64,000 bases of DNA from the NCBI GenBank assembly GCA_016706255.1, contig JADJJZ010000011.1, positions 1 through 64,000 of the forward strand. The letters are read 5' to 3'. The stretch is from Bacteroidota bacterium (GTDB lineage Bacteria; Bacteroidota; Bacteroidia; Chitinophagales; BACL12). Positions 25,987 to 35,112 of this stretch are shown one piece after another. Position 1 is the stretch's first letter. Each line of letters opens with the position of its first letter. The position numbers and the translations under genes were made by a program. The notes below the pieces were generated by a model. The model ran no database searches, was not told the origin of the DNA, and saw only the letters and a list, made by a program, of their open reading frames with translations.

Positions 25987-27621
25987 ATGGCAAAAATTAT
26001 AAAATTTGATGTAGAAGCACGCGAAAAATTAAAAGCGGGTGTAGATGCATTAGCGAATGCAGTTAAAGTAACGCTTGGACCAAAAGGTCGTAACGTAGTT
26101 ATTGAAAAAAAATACGGTGCACCTAATGTTACTAAAGATGGTGTATCTGTTGCAAAAGAAATTGAATTGGAAGACCCAATCGAAAACATGGGTGCCCAAA
26201 TGGTGAAAGAAGTAGCAAGCAAAACCAGCGACGTTGCAGGTGATGGAACTACAACTGCTACTGTATTAGCACAAGCTATTGTTACTGCAGGTTTAAAAAA
26301 TGTTGCTGCAGGTGCAAATCCTATGGATTTAAAACGTGGTATCGACAAAGCTGTTGAAGCGGTTGTAATTGAATTAAAAAAACAAGCTCAACAAGTTGGT
26401 AACGACAATAAAAAAATTGAACAGGTTGCAGCAATTTCAGCGAACAACGATGCTGAAATCGGTAAATTAATTGCTACTGCAATGCAAAAAGTTTCTAAAG
26501 ATGGTGTTATTACTGTAGAAGAGGCAAAAGGTACTGATACTTACAGTGATGTAGTTGAAGGTATGCAATTCGACAGAGGTTATTTATCTGCATATTTCAT
26601 TACCAATGGTGATGATATGGAGGCAGAAATGGAACGTCCTTACATCCTGATTTACGATAAAAAAATCAGCACGATGAAAGACCTGTTACCTATTTTAGAA
26701 AAAGTAGCGCAACAAGGTGCTCAATTATTAATTATTGCTGAAGATGTTGACAGCGAAGCGCTTACTACTTTAGTAGTAAATAAATTACGCGGAACCATTA
26801 AAGTATGTGCTGTTAAAGCTCCTGGTTTTGGCGACAGAAGAAAAGAAATGTTACAAGACATCGCTATTCTTACCGGTGGAACAATGATTAGCGAAGAGCA
26901 AGGTAAAATGTTAGAAAGTGTTGAATTAGGTGACCTTGGTCGTGCTGAAAAAGTTACTGTAGACAAAGACAATACAACTATTGTTGGCGGAAAAGGTAAA
27001 AAAGATGATATTAAAATTCGTGTAAACACAATTAAATCGCAAATAGAAACTACAACTTCTGATTACGATCGTGAAAAATTACAGGAACGTTTAGCAAAAT
27101 TAAGTGGTGGTGTTGCGGTATTATATATCGGTGCTGCTACTGAAGTTGCCATGAAAGAGAAAAAAGATCGTGTTGACGATGCTTTACACGCTACACGCGC
27201 TGCAGTTGCAGAAGGTATTGTTGCAGGTGGTGGTGTTGCTTATATCCGTGCAATTGATGTATTGGAAAAATTGAAAGTGGCTAACGAAGATGAAAAAATC
27301 GGCGTTGATATTATCAAACGTGCATTAGAAGCACCAATCAGAACTATCGTTGCCAATGCCGGTATTGAAGGTTCAATTGTTGTTCAAAAAGTACGCGAAG
27401 GCAAAGCTGATTTCGGATTTAATGCAAGAACAGAAAAATATGAAAATCTGTTAAAAGCAGGTGTTATCGATCCGGTTAAAGTTACACGTGTTGCTCTTGA
27501 AAATGCGGCTTCAATCGCAGGTTTATTATTAACCACTGAGTGCACAATTGTAGACAAACCAGAGAAAAAAGACATGCCAATGGGCGGCGGAATGCCGGGT
27601 GGTATGGATGGTATGATGTAA
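25987..27621 (+). CDS. groEL: Chaperonin GroEL
   Basis: 544 residues, normal length. It is the 60-kDa ring chaperonin that folds proteins with GroES and ATP. Signatures include KVTLGPKGRNVVIEKK, the ATP-site block DGTTTATVLAQAI, GIDKAVEAVV, GDRRKEMLQDIAILTGG, AAVAEGIVAGGGVAYIRA, and the Gly-Met tail (MPMGGGMPGGMDGMM). Only one copy is seen in this window. It is transcribed with groES and ends at a strong terminator. Confidence 0.98.
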   Translation: MAKIIKFDVEAREKLKAGVDALANAVKVTLGPKGRNVVIEKKYGAPNVTKDGVSVAKEIELEDPIENMGAQMVKEVASKTSDVAGDGTTTATVLAQAIVTAGLKNVAAGANPMDLKRGIDKAVEAVVIELKKQAQQVGNDNKKIEQVAAISANNDAEIGKLIATAMQKVSKDGVITVEEAKGTDTYSDVVEGMQFDRGYLSAYFITNGDDMEAEMERPYILIYDKKISTMKDLLPILEKVAQQGAQLLIIAEDVDSEALTTLVVNKLRGTIKVCAVKAPGFGDRRKEMLQDIAILTGGTMISEEQGKMLESVELGDLGRAEKVTVDKDNTTIVGGKGKKDDIKIRVNTIKSQIETTTSDYDREKLQERLAKLSGGVAVLYIGAATEVAMKEKKDRVDDALHATRAAVAEGIVAGGGVAYIRAIDVLEKLKVANEDEKIGVDIIKRALEAPIRTIVANAGIEGSIVVQKVREGKADFGFNARTEKYENLLKAGVIDPVKVTRVALENAASIAGLLLTTECTIVDKPEKKDMPMGGGMPGGMDGMM

Positions 27622-27659
27622 TCATATCATTTAATCTGATACAGAAAGAAGTGAAATAT

Positions 27660-27694
27660 AAAATCCCTGTTGCTGCGGTAACAGGGATTTTTTT
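27660..27694 (+). terminator. Terminator of groES-groEL
   Basis: AAATCCCTGTT pairs with AACAGGGATTT around an 8-base loop and is followed by seven T residues, 39 bases after the groEL stop codon. Confidence 0.9.
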
Positions 27695-27727
27695 GTATAT
27701 TAGTCGTTCATTAAACTTTGAAACGAT

Positions 27728-29317
27728 ATGCGCTGTTTTCTCCTCCTGCTAATATCGGTTTTAGGGCAACAAATCATTGCTCAAACCTATTGCCGTTCGT
27801 TTGGTGATACCGGAACCGAATATTCCGGAAAAAGTATCCAGACTTCTGATGACGGCTTTTTAATTACCGGAAATTCCAATTCCTGGTCCGGCGATTTTTT
27901 TGATTTTATATCGTTAAAACTGACTCTGCTGCAAACCAAATTTGGAGCACTGTAGTCTACACCGAAATGGAAGATGTTGCCAAAGCTGCTGTTGAATTAA
28001 ATGATGGCTCGTTTTTAATTGCAGGCAGCACTTACACCGAAGTTGGTGGTTATGATGTGGCATTAGTGCAATTAAATGCTGCAGGCGAATTAATTACTGC
28101 AAAATTTATTGGCGATGTAACTAATAATATCGGCAATCAGTTAATTAAAACAATTGATGGTGGTTTTGTTGTGGTTGGTTATACCGATACGGTTGGTGCC
28201 GCACTTATTACCTATCAACCCATGATTATTAAATTAAATGCTGCACTGGAAGTGGAATGGAGTCGCCGTTTTACAGTTTGTGGAACCTGCAGTGGTGAAG
28301 CTGTTGATGTTGTGCAATTACAAGATGGAAACCTGATTGTGACCGGTTATATCCATACCGGATTTCCCGTTACCACAGGCGATATGTTCGTCGCGAAATT
28401 TACACCCACAGGCACTTTGAGCTGGTTCAACAAATCAGGTAAAACCGACAAATTTGAATCAGGACGCAGTATTGTTGCCGTTAATAGTGATAAGTTTATT
28501 ATTGCCGGTTCATCTTATGATGATAATTATGATATTTATTTAAGTGAAGTGGATGGAGACGGAAATACGATATGGCAAAAAATAATTAATTCAGGCACTG
28601 CAGAAACGGCGGCACAAATTATTCGCACCAACGACAATCAGTTTGCAATAGCAGGCTCAAGAAATTCAGCAAACGACGATTATTATCTGATTAAACTCGA
28701 TACAGCGATGCAAATCGTTTTTTCAGCATTTGCCGGTGACTTTGAAATTGAAAATGCAAGCGGATTGCTTCAAACCAATACAAATAACTTCTTGCTGACC
28801 GGTCATGGTGTTCCTGAAGGTGAATTGTTCGATGAAATTTTTGTGCTTCAATTCGACAGTGCTGGTAATAATTGCAGCAAAAATGATTCAGGTGGAACGG
28901 TTGAACCCTATGAAGGCACTTTTTCGCTGGCCGGTTTTGCAATGCCTGTTACATTTACTACCGATACCGGAGCAATCTGGTTTACCGGAGCCGGCTTCAA
29001 TACCATTTGCGCTGATACGGCAACCGAAGACACGTCAACCATTAGTTTAGAGAAAATTAAAACCCTTGGCTAATTGCAGCCTGTATCCCAATCCTGCAGA
29101 CGCTTCCGTGGAAATCAAAAATGCAAACGCCGGACTATTCACAACAGGAATATCAATGTTCAACAGCAACGGTCAATTGGTGTATGAAACAGTAATTCCA
29201 AAAGGCCAAACCACTTGTTCTATAAACGTTTCCGGGCTGCCTGAGGGTTTGTATCTGGTCAATATGTTTAATGGTAACACGTATAAAGTGTTTCAATTGG
29301 TAGTCACTCACCCGTAA
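27728..29317 (+). CDS. Secreted repeat protein with T9SS sorting domain (two frameshifts)
   Basis: A signal peptide (MRCFLLLLISVLGQQIIA) opens the gene. Two single-base shifts, one in the A-run 27916-27919 and one near 29068, divide it into three frames that join into about 529 residues. The body is made of about six repeats of the type GDTGTEYSGKSIQTSDDGFLIT / KSGKTDKFESGRSIVAVNSDKFIIAG, as in Bacteroidota beta-propeller-like surface proteins. The last frame is a T9SS type A sorting domain (LYPNPADASVEI to KVFQLVVTHP). The repeat type is shared with the larger protein at 46209-48602. Function is unknown; surface location is inferred from signal peptide and sorting domain. Confidence 0.8.
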
Positions 29318-29407
29318 ACAGGTGTATTTAATGTGATTAACATTTTTAATCCGGTGTAATCAGATAGTATAAAATTTATTATAATTGCATTATAAAATTT
29401 AACTACC

Positions 29408-29512
29408 ATGGCAAAAGGAAAAAATGCAGTAAAAGAAACTAAAAAGAAACCTGAAAAAACCAAAAAGGAAAAAAAGGCTGAAAAAATAGCCAAAAAAAAT
29501 TCTAAATCTTAA
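29408..29512 (+). CDS. Very small lysine-rich protein
   Basis: An ATG at 29408 opens a 34-codon frame ending at the TAA at 29510-29512. The product is about half lysine (MAKGKNAVKETKKKPEKT then KKEKKAEKIAKKNSKS) with no hydrophobic segment. A terminator-like hairpin follows directly, which supports a real short transcription unit. From memory, similar MAKG-starting basic peptides occur in other Bacteroidota. A nucleic-acid-binding role is a guess from charge. Confidence 0.55.
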   Translation: MAKGKNAVKETKKKPEKTKKEKKAEKIAKKNSKS

Positions 29513-29519
29513 AGCAAAT

Positions 29520-29556
29520 AAAAACCGGTAATCTTTCGATGCCGGTTTTTATTTTT
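29520..29556 (+). terminator. Terminator between the lysine-rich peptide and the response regulator
   Basis: AAAACCGG pairs with CCGGTTTT across a 13-base loop and is followed by TTTTTATTTTTA. It ends the plus-strand small gene and lies at the end of the convergent regulator operon. Confidence 0.7.
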
Positions 29557-30292
29557 ATACCCCTAAAACAGACTTTAATTTGCTGTATCCGCTTTTACTC
29601 ACCTGCACTTTTGCTCCGGTGGTTAATATTGCTACGTGCGAATCTTTTTCATACACTTCCAAGCGGTTAATTAATTGCACATTTACAATAAAACTGCGGT
29701 GACAACGCACATAAATATTTTTATCTAAAGCATTTTCAAAAAAGGTCATGGTTTTGTGTTTCATATATCGGCCTTCAGATGTATGTATAAACACATAATC
29801 TTCCGCAGCTTCAATATAAATGATATCACTGAACGGAATAATTTTTATTTTATTATTTAATTTTATTACAACACGTTGTGGTTGTTGTTCTTGTTCTGCA
29901 ATGGTTTCCAGTAGGGCAGGAGTATTGCTGCTGCGCGGCGGTTGCAGGGCTTTCCAGCGACTTACAGCTTTGTCGAAACGTTCTTTGTTAAAAGGTTTTA
30001 GGAGATAATCAATTGCGTGAATTTCAAATGCTTTTAATGCATACTCATCAAATGCTGTAGTGAAAATTACCAAAGGCATTTTATCCAGTAATTCCAACAT
30101 TTCAAAACCATTTATTTTTGGCATCTGAATGTCGAAAAAAATTAAATCGGGCTCAAATTGTGTTATTGCTTTTACACCTTCAAATCCATCTCCACACTCT
30201 GCTACCACTTCAATATCATTGTATTGTGTAATATACTCTCTCACAATACTTCTTGCCAATGGCTCATCATCAATAATAATTACTTTTATCAT
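29555..30292 (-). CDS. LytTR-family response regulator
   Basis: 245 residues. The receiver domain (VIIIDDEPLARSIV) has the phospho-acceptor Asp at residue 54 (DLIFFDIQMPKING) and the conserved Lys in DYLLKPF. The LytTR DNA-binding domain (IIPFSDIIYIEAAEDYVFIHTSEGRYM, NIYVRCHRSFIVNVQLINRLEV) fills the C-terminal 100 residues. It should be phosphorylated by the sensor encoded immediately upstream, whose stop codon overlaps this start by 4 bases. Targets are unknown; the operon includes a LiaF-like membrane protein. Confidence 0.93.
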   Translation of the reverse strand: MIKVIIIDDEPLARSIVREYITQYNDIEVVAECGDGFEGVKAITQFEPDLIFFDIQMPKINGFEMLELLDKMPLVIFTTAFDEYALKAFEIHAIDYLLKPFNKERFDKAVSRWKALQPPRSSNTPALLETIAEQEQQPQRVVIKLNNKIKIIPFSDIIYIEAAEDYVFIHTSEGRYMKHKTMTFFENALDKNIYVRCHRSFIVNVQLINRLEVYEKDSHVAILTTGAKVQVSKSGYSKLKSVLGV

Positions 30293-31332
30293 AAATTGGG
30301 TTGTGGTATTTTAATTGTTGTAATAAATTGATTCTCTGTTTGAGCAGTTTGTAATAAATCGTTTCTTGAAAATAATAAATATAACCTGCGCTGCACAGAA
30401 CTTAATCCGAATCCCGTCCCTTTTTTAGGGGGAGATGATGTTATATCGTAAGGGTTACTGACTGCTATGTGCAGGTAATTTTCCTCATATTTTGCAACTA
30501 TGCTGATGGTTACCTCTTCCAATGTATCATACAAACCAAATTTGATGGCATTTTCTAAAATGGGTTGCAATAATAAGGATGGAATTTTTTTAGCACTACA
30601 AATTTCATCACAAATAATTTCAGTCGCTAAACGGTGACCAAAACGCACTTTTTCAATTTCGAGATATAAATTGACATGATGTAGTTCTTCTTTTAAGGAA
30701 ACTAACTGTGCATCATCTTTTTTAATAGTGCCGCGTAAGAAATCCGATAATTGCTGAATCATTTTCCGCGCTTCTTCCGGGCGACTGCCGGCTAATGCAC
30801 TAATGGAGTTTAAACTGTTAAATAAAAAGTGGGGTTGTAACTGACTTCTTAAATTATATAATTCTGCTTCCTTCGAAAGTTGTTCAGCCTCAAACCTGCG
30901 CTGTGTATTGTTTTTCTGCTCTTCTACACCTTTCACCAACATACTGATCATATTAATTATAGCAGAAAAAAGAAATGCAACGCCAATTCTAACCGGTACC
31001 GATTTATTTAAAAATGCGTAGTAATCTAAATCGCTAAATCGATACAATCCAATTATAAAATTGCTTAAAAAAGTTACTCCGGTTGCAACTATAACACCAA
31101 CTAGAATGATGTAAGCTGATTTATCTTTTTTGGGCTGATAAAATTGTGTAATAAATAAATGCGCCACACAAAAATCGGCAAGAATAAAATTAAAGGTTAA
31201 ACTATCGGCAATTGCTATTTTAATATCGTAACCAAGCCAATAAATAAAGCAGGCATGAAAAGCCGACCATACGAATAAACTCAGTAAGGCCGGACGAATA
31301 TATTTACTGCTGAAAATCGGATTGGTGGCCAC
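30289..31332 (-). CDS. LytS-type sensor histidine kinase
   Basis: 347 residues. Four to five hydrophobic segments occupy the first 140 residues (LSLFVWSAFHACFIYWLGYD, AYIILVGVIVATGVTFLSNFIIGL, IGVAFLFSAIINMISML). A His_kinase domain follows, with the phospho-accepting His in LRSQLQPHFLFNSLNSISALA, then a HATPase-type domain (LLLQPILENAIKFGLYD, GTGFGLSSVQRRLYLLF). Periplasmic sensory domain is absent, so the signal is likely sensed in the membrane. It is in one operon with the regulator and the LiaF-like gene. Confidence 0.92.
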   Translation of the reverse strand: MATNPIFSSKYIRPALLSLFVWSAFHACFIYWLGYDIKIAIADSLTFNFILADFCVAHLFITQFYQPKKDKSAYIILVGVIVATGVTFLSNFIIGLYRFSDLDYYAFLNKSVPVRIGVAFLFSAIINMISMLVKGVEEQKNNTQRRFEAEQLSKEAELYNLRSQLQPHFLFNSLNSISALAGSRPEEARKMIQQLSDFLRGTIKKDDAQLVSLKEELHHVNLYLEIEKVRFGHRLATEIICDEICSAKKIPSLLLQPILENAIKFGLYDTLEEVTISIVAKYEENYLHIAVSNPYDITSSPPKKGTGFGLSSVQRRLYLLFSRNDLLQTAQTENQFITTIKIPQPNL

Positions 31333-31340
31333 AGAAATAA

Positions 31341-32141
31341 TTAATAGCTTTTAATTTCAATACCGCCGAATATAGAAGTTCCTCTTAACAGCACAACTTT
31401 TTTAGGGTCAGTAACCACATTGGCTGTCGGGCGATTATCTTCAGTTCCGCCAAATATAGAAACCAGTTCCGATTTAAGATCCCAGTGTGGTGGCATGATG
31501 AGTGTACATCCCCCAAAAATTTGTGTTAAATCTAAAATCACTTTCCCTTCAAAATCGGCTCCCATCAAATTTAATTCTGTGCCGCCAAAAATACTTACGG
31601 CTTCTCCGCCTTTAAATTGTTTAGTGGTAACTTTTTTCTGCACGCCGCCAAACACTGAAACAATATCTACATAATCGTCAGACATTGCATTTTCGCTTGC
31701 AAATCCTTTTTCAACGGTGTTGCGATGGTAATCATATTTGCCTTGAAATTTATTCCGCGGTCTTCTAGGTCGGAATGTTCTTGGTCCGGCCAAAAAATAT
31801 AATCCCAAAATAATTAATATCGCCGGTCCAAAATAAAAATGTAAATTAATATCAGGGAAAAAATCATCCATCAAAAAATAAGCACCGATTGCAATACATG
31901 CAAGCCAGCTAAATCCGGTGAAACGACTTTTTTCACCAATATAAATACCTGCAATAATGAGTATAAATTCCCAACTGAATAATGGAAACGGAATATCATA
32001 ATCTGTAGACCTGTCTACCAAAAATAAAACACCTGCCGCCAGCAGCGCCAAACCGGTCAGGTAAAACCTGCGTTGCTCCAATGGTCTTCTTTCCTCTTGC
32101 TTTACTTCATTCGGCTTATTCGGATCTTCTATTATTGTCAT
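31341..32141 (-). CDS. LiaF-like membrane protein
   Basis: About 266 residues from the ATG at 32141; the in-frame TTG at 32159 lies inside a promoter box and is rejected. The N-terminal part has four predicted membrane helices (FYLTGLALLAAGVLFLV, FSWEFILIIAGIYIG, GFSWLACIAIGAYFLM, YFGPAILIILGLYFL). The C-terminal half is a beta-solenoid-like domain with five repeats of the phrase FGG (VFGGVQKK, SIFGGTELN, QIFGGCTL, SIFGGTEDN, SIFGGIEI), the pattern of LiaF-type C-terminal domains. LiaF regulates envelope-stress two-component systems. Position upstream of a LytS/LytTR pair fits a similar envelope-sensing role, which is inference. Confidence 0.85.
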   Translation of the reverse strand: MTIIEDPNKPNEVKQEERRPLEQRRFYLTGLALLAAGVLFLVDRSTDYDIPFPLFSWEFILIIAGIYIGEKSRFTGFSWLACIAIGAYFLMDDFFPDINLHFYFGPAILIILGLYFLAGPRTFRPRRPRNKFQGKYDYHRNTVEKGFASENAMSDDYVDIVSVFGGVQKKVTTKQFKGGEAVSIFGGTELNLMGADFEGKVILDLTQIFGGCTLIMPPHWDLKSELVSIFGGTEDNRPTANVVTDPKKVVLLRGTSIFGGIEIKSY

Positions 32142-32156
32142 TTGTTTAATTTTTAA

Positions 32157-32164
32157 CAAAAGTA
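32157..32164 (-). promoter_or_regulatory. -7 box TACTTTTG of the LiaF-like/sensor operon
   Basis: Read on the minus strand TACTTTTG matches TAnnTTTG, 15 bases before the ATG at 32141. Its position confirms that start codon. Confidence 0.5.
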
Positions 32165-32273
32165 TACTGCTTTATACCTGCTACAATGCTAAAAGTTGCG
32201 ATTAGCGCCGTTTTTTCGGTAAACAGCACCTAAATGCCGATGAATACAGCCCAAACCATATCATAATTCTCAA

Positions 32274-32281
32274 TATCTTTG
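32274..32281 (+). promoter_or_regulatory. -7 box TATCTTTG of the DUF192 gene
   Basis: TATCTTTG matches TAnnTTTG and lies 16 bases before the ATG at 32298. No clear TTTG -33 element is seen. Confidence 0.45.
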
Positions 32282-32297
32282 CCCTTATTATCATTTT

Positions 32298-32798
32298 ATG
32301 AAAAAATTCATCCTTCCTGCTTTTGTCATGTTGATTATAACCGGTTTTGTATCCTGTAAAGACGAGCCGAAAACGCCACCGCGTCCCGCAACCCTTACCG
32401 ACGGACAGCCAAAATTTGTGAAAGAAGGTGAACTGGATTTCCTGAAACCTGACGGCAGCAAAATTGTACATATCAATATTGAAGTTGCTGATGATGAAAG
32501 TCAGCGCATGCAGGGTTTGATGAATCGCTCCTTTATGAGTAATGATCAGGGTATGTTATTCATTTTTGATGTAGAAGAACCACAAGGGTTTTGGATGAAA
32601 AATACCATTATCCCACTCGATATTATTTATGTGAATGCCAAAAAAGAAATTGTATCGATAGCTGAAGATACACAGCCATTTTCGGAACAATCGCTGCCAT
32701 CAAAAGGTCCTGCAATTTATGTAGTTGAAGTTAATGGTGGATTTTGTGCCCAATATGGTATTACTGCAGGTTATAAAATTGATTTTTCCCGCAATTAA
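32298..32798 (+). CDS. DUF192-domain lipoprotein
   Basis: 166 residues. The N-terminus is a lipoprotein signal peptide with lipobox TGFVSC. The DUF192 domain follows, recognisable by VEVADDESQRMQGLMNRSFMSNDQGMLFIFD, PQGFWMKNTIIPLDIIYVNAKKEIVSI and GPAIYVVEVNGGFCAQYGITAGYKI. These small all-beta domains are widespread, and their biochemical role is unresolved. It should sit on the periplasmic face of a membrane. The next gene (thioredoxin-like) starts 49 bases later. Confidence 0.9.
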   Translation: MKKFILPAFVMLIITGFVSCKDEPKTPPRPATLTDGQPKFVKEGELDFLKPDGSKIVHINIEVADDESQRMQGLMNRSFMSNDQGMLFIFDVEEPQGFWMKNTIIPLDIIYVNAKKEIVSIAEDTQPFSEQSLPSKGPAIYVVEVNGGFCAQYGITAGYKIDFSRN

Positions 32799-32847
32799 TT
32801 ATTGTTAAGAAAACGTTTGCACACCATTTTAGCCGTATTTTAGCTGA

Positions 32848-33330
32848 ATGAAATGGATGTGTACACTGATAATTTGTTTTTGGTTGACCAATAGCCAGGC
32901 GCAATCGGTTGAATACAAAACATTTGCAGCAGTGGATAGTTTTTTGGATAACAGAAATGATACCCTCTACATTGTAAATTTCTGGGCAACCTGGTGTAAA
33001 CCATGTATTGAAGAATTGCCTTTATTTGATTCTGTTACCGCTCAAAATAAAAATGCACCCATAAAAGTGATTTTAATTTCACTGGATGCACAAATACGCT
33101 GGGAAGATAATCTTGTGCCATTTCTGAATAATCACGCAATACAGAGCACCGTATGGGCAATTTATAAGGAAAGGCCGACCGATTGGATAGATTTAGTGGA
33201 TACGAGATGGCAGGGAACAATTCCGGCAACGTTGATGTTTAACAATGCCAGACAAATTAATTATTTCCATGAAACAACTTTTACCGAAGCAACTTTAAAC
33301 GAAAAAATAAAAACATTAACTCACCAATAA
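32848..33330 (+). CDS. TlpA-like thioredoxin-fold protein
   Basis: 160 residues. A signal peptide (MKWMCTLIICFWLTNSQAQ) puts it outside the cytoplasm. The catalytic motif is W-C-K-P-C at residues 49-53 (VNFWATWCKPCIEEL), with the conserved cis-Pro in QGTIPATLMF. TlpA/ResA-type proteins reduce disulfides or handle cytochrome maturation in the periplasm; the redox partner is not evident here. It is 11 bases ahead of the redoxin gene and is likely co-transcribed. Confidence 0.88.
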   Translation: MKWMCTLIICFWLTNSQAQSVEYKTFAAVDSFLDNRNDTLYIVNFWATWCKPCIEELPLFDSVTAQNKNAPIKVILISLDAQIRWEDNLVPFLNNHAIQSTVWAIYKERPTDWIDLVDTRWQGTIPATLMFNNARQINYFHETTFTEATLNEKIKTLTHQ

Positions 33331-33341
33331 AATTTATAACT

Positions 33342-33944
33342 ATGTTATCCATATTAGCGCCTGCATTAGCAGCTTTATTATCACTCACCACACCTGCTCC
33401 AACCGGTTATGCTGTTGGCGATGAAGTGAAAAACTTTACATTAAATAATATCGATGGTAAATCGGTTTCATTAAGCGATTATGCATCAAAAGAAGGTGTA
33501 ATTGTTGTGTTTACCTGCAACCATTGTCCTTATGCAAAAGCATACGAATCGCGGGTTATGGATTTAGATAAAAACTTTGCTGCTAAAGGATATCCGGTAT
33601 TGGCAATTAATCCGAATGATCCTGTAAGCGTGCCTGATGATTCCCCGGAAAATATGAAAAAACGTTCAACAGAAATGGGTTATACCTTCCCGTATTTATT
33701 TGATGCTACACAACAGGTTGCCAAAGATTTTGGTGCCAGCAGAACACCACATGTATTTCTGTTAAAAAATACCAATGGCAAATTTACTGTTGAATATATT
33801 GGTGCAATTGATGATAATACCGATGAACCCGCAGCTGTAAAAACAAAATATGTGGAAGATGCAATCGGTTCATTAAAAAAAGGTGAAAAACCGGCAGTTA
33901 ATTTTACGAAAGCAATCGGTTGTACTATTAAATGGAAAAGCTAA
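33342..33944 (+). CDS. AhpC/TSA-type redoxin (thioredoxin family)
   Basis: 200 residues. It has an N-terminal hydrophobic leader (MLSILAPALAALLSL), then a peroxiredoxin-like fold (VGDEVKNFTLNNIDGKSVSLSDY) with the active-site motif C-N-H-C at 59-62 (FTCNHCPYAKAYESR). The cis-Pro region is ASRTPHVFLL. This Cys-x-x-Cys version lacks the usual peroxidatic P-x-x-x-T/S-x-x-C and is the Bacteroidota-type PRX-like-1 subgroup. Reductant and substrate cannot be deduced. A perfect hairpin terminator follows 19 bases after the stop. Confidence 0.85.
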   Translation: MLSILAPALAALLSLTTPAPTGYAVGDEVKNFTLNNIDGKSVSLSDYASKEGVIVVFTCNHCPYAKAYESRVMDLDKNFAAKGYPVLAINPNDPVSVPDDSPENMKKRSTEMGYTFPYLFDATQQVAKDFGASRTPHVFLLKNTNGKFTVEYIGAIDDNTDEPAAVKTKYVEDAIGSLKKGEKPAVNFTKAIGCTIKWKS

Positions 33945-33963
33945 AATAATTTGAAATAATTGG

Positions 33964-34002
33964 AAGTTGGAATGAAGTAAAATTTATTCCAACTTTTTTT
34001 TT
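33964..34002 (+). terminator. Terminator after the redoxin gene
   Basis: AAGTTGGAAT and ATTCCAACTT form a perfect 10-bp stem around a 12-base loop, followed by nine T residues reaching the 3' end of the convergent gpsA. Confidence 0.88.
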
Positions 34003-35043
34003 ATATAAATTCAACATCCATACTCATACGGTATTTCATCAGGTATTCGATACCGGCATGCACATTTAATTCATCAAAAATGCCTTGAGCAAGTGTTTTT
34101 ATAATCGGGCAATTTACTTTGTAATAATTTGCAAGTCCGTTTGCAATACGAATGGTGTTAATACCTTCTGCAACTTCTTCCATCGAATTTTTAATATCGC
34201 TGATGGTTTCACCTTTTGCGAGTCGATAACCAACTGAATAGTTGCGACTGTTAGGAGAGGAGCAGGTTGCAATAATATCACCGATGCCTGCCAAACCTAA
34301 AAACGATTTAACATCTGCCCCTAATGCTTCACTCAGTTTTATAATTTCTGCCCAGCCTTTGTGATGAGCAGGGCACGTGCGTTTTCACCTAAATTTAATC
34401 CGCTGACAATACCACTGCCAATAGCGAGAATGTTTTTTAATACGCCGGCTAATTCAACACCAACAATATCATAACTGCCGTAAACCTGGAAGCGCGGACT
34501 TTTTAGCGCCATCTGACCTTCGTGAATTACTTCATCGAACCGACTGGCAATAACGGTAGCAGCTGGTAAACCCTGAGCAATTTCTTTTGCAAGATTCGGA
34601 CCAGCCATACAGCCAACACGCACTACCACACTTTCCGCACGAATTAATTCGCTCATGGTGAGCACATTTTTTCCTGCAATTCGAGCGCGTTGTTTTAATT
34701 TTTCAAGTCCCTTTTTTTTGACTGCCAAACCTTTGGTGCCATGAATTAAAATATGATCCGGACGCAGAAAAGGCGCCATGGTTCGAATCATATCTTTAAA
34801 CCCGTCGCTGGAAACAATGGGAAATATTAAATAACATTCGCGGGTTAATAATCCGATATCATTTGTGGGTGTGATATTTTCATGTAAAGGCTGATTAGAA
34901 GATTTTTTACTGCGGATTAATTCTTCCACATTTTCTAAGCGGCGTGAATACAAATACACATGATTATTTTCTGCCAATAAATTAGCAACGGCAGTACCAA
35001 AACTACCTGCACCAACTACGCCAACACTAATTTTTTTAGACAT
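34001..35043 (-). CDS. gpsA: Glycerol-3-phosphate dehydrogenase [NAD(P)+] (frameshift in sequence)
   Basis: Two frames join near 34352-34359, where one G is missing on the coding strand (AAGGCTGG should be AAGGGCTGG). Joined, the protein is about 347 residues, normal for GpsA. The N-terminal Rossmann motif is GVVGAGSFGTAVANLLA, and the catalytic block is GVELAGVLKNILAIGSGIVSGLNLGENARALLITKG, with Lys and Asn conserved. The C-terminus contains AGIGDIIATCSSPNSRNYSVG. It makes sn-glycerol 3-phosphate for phospholipids. The PlsB-like acyltransferase gene 69 bases upstream uses that product. Confidence 0.93.
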
Positions 35044-35112
35044 GTTTTTCTAATCCGTAACCTTCCAGTCGGTTATGATAAAATAGCAGCAATTTCATAT
35101 CCTGACATTTTA

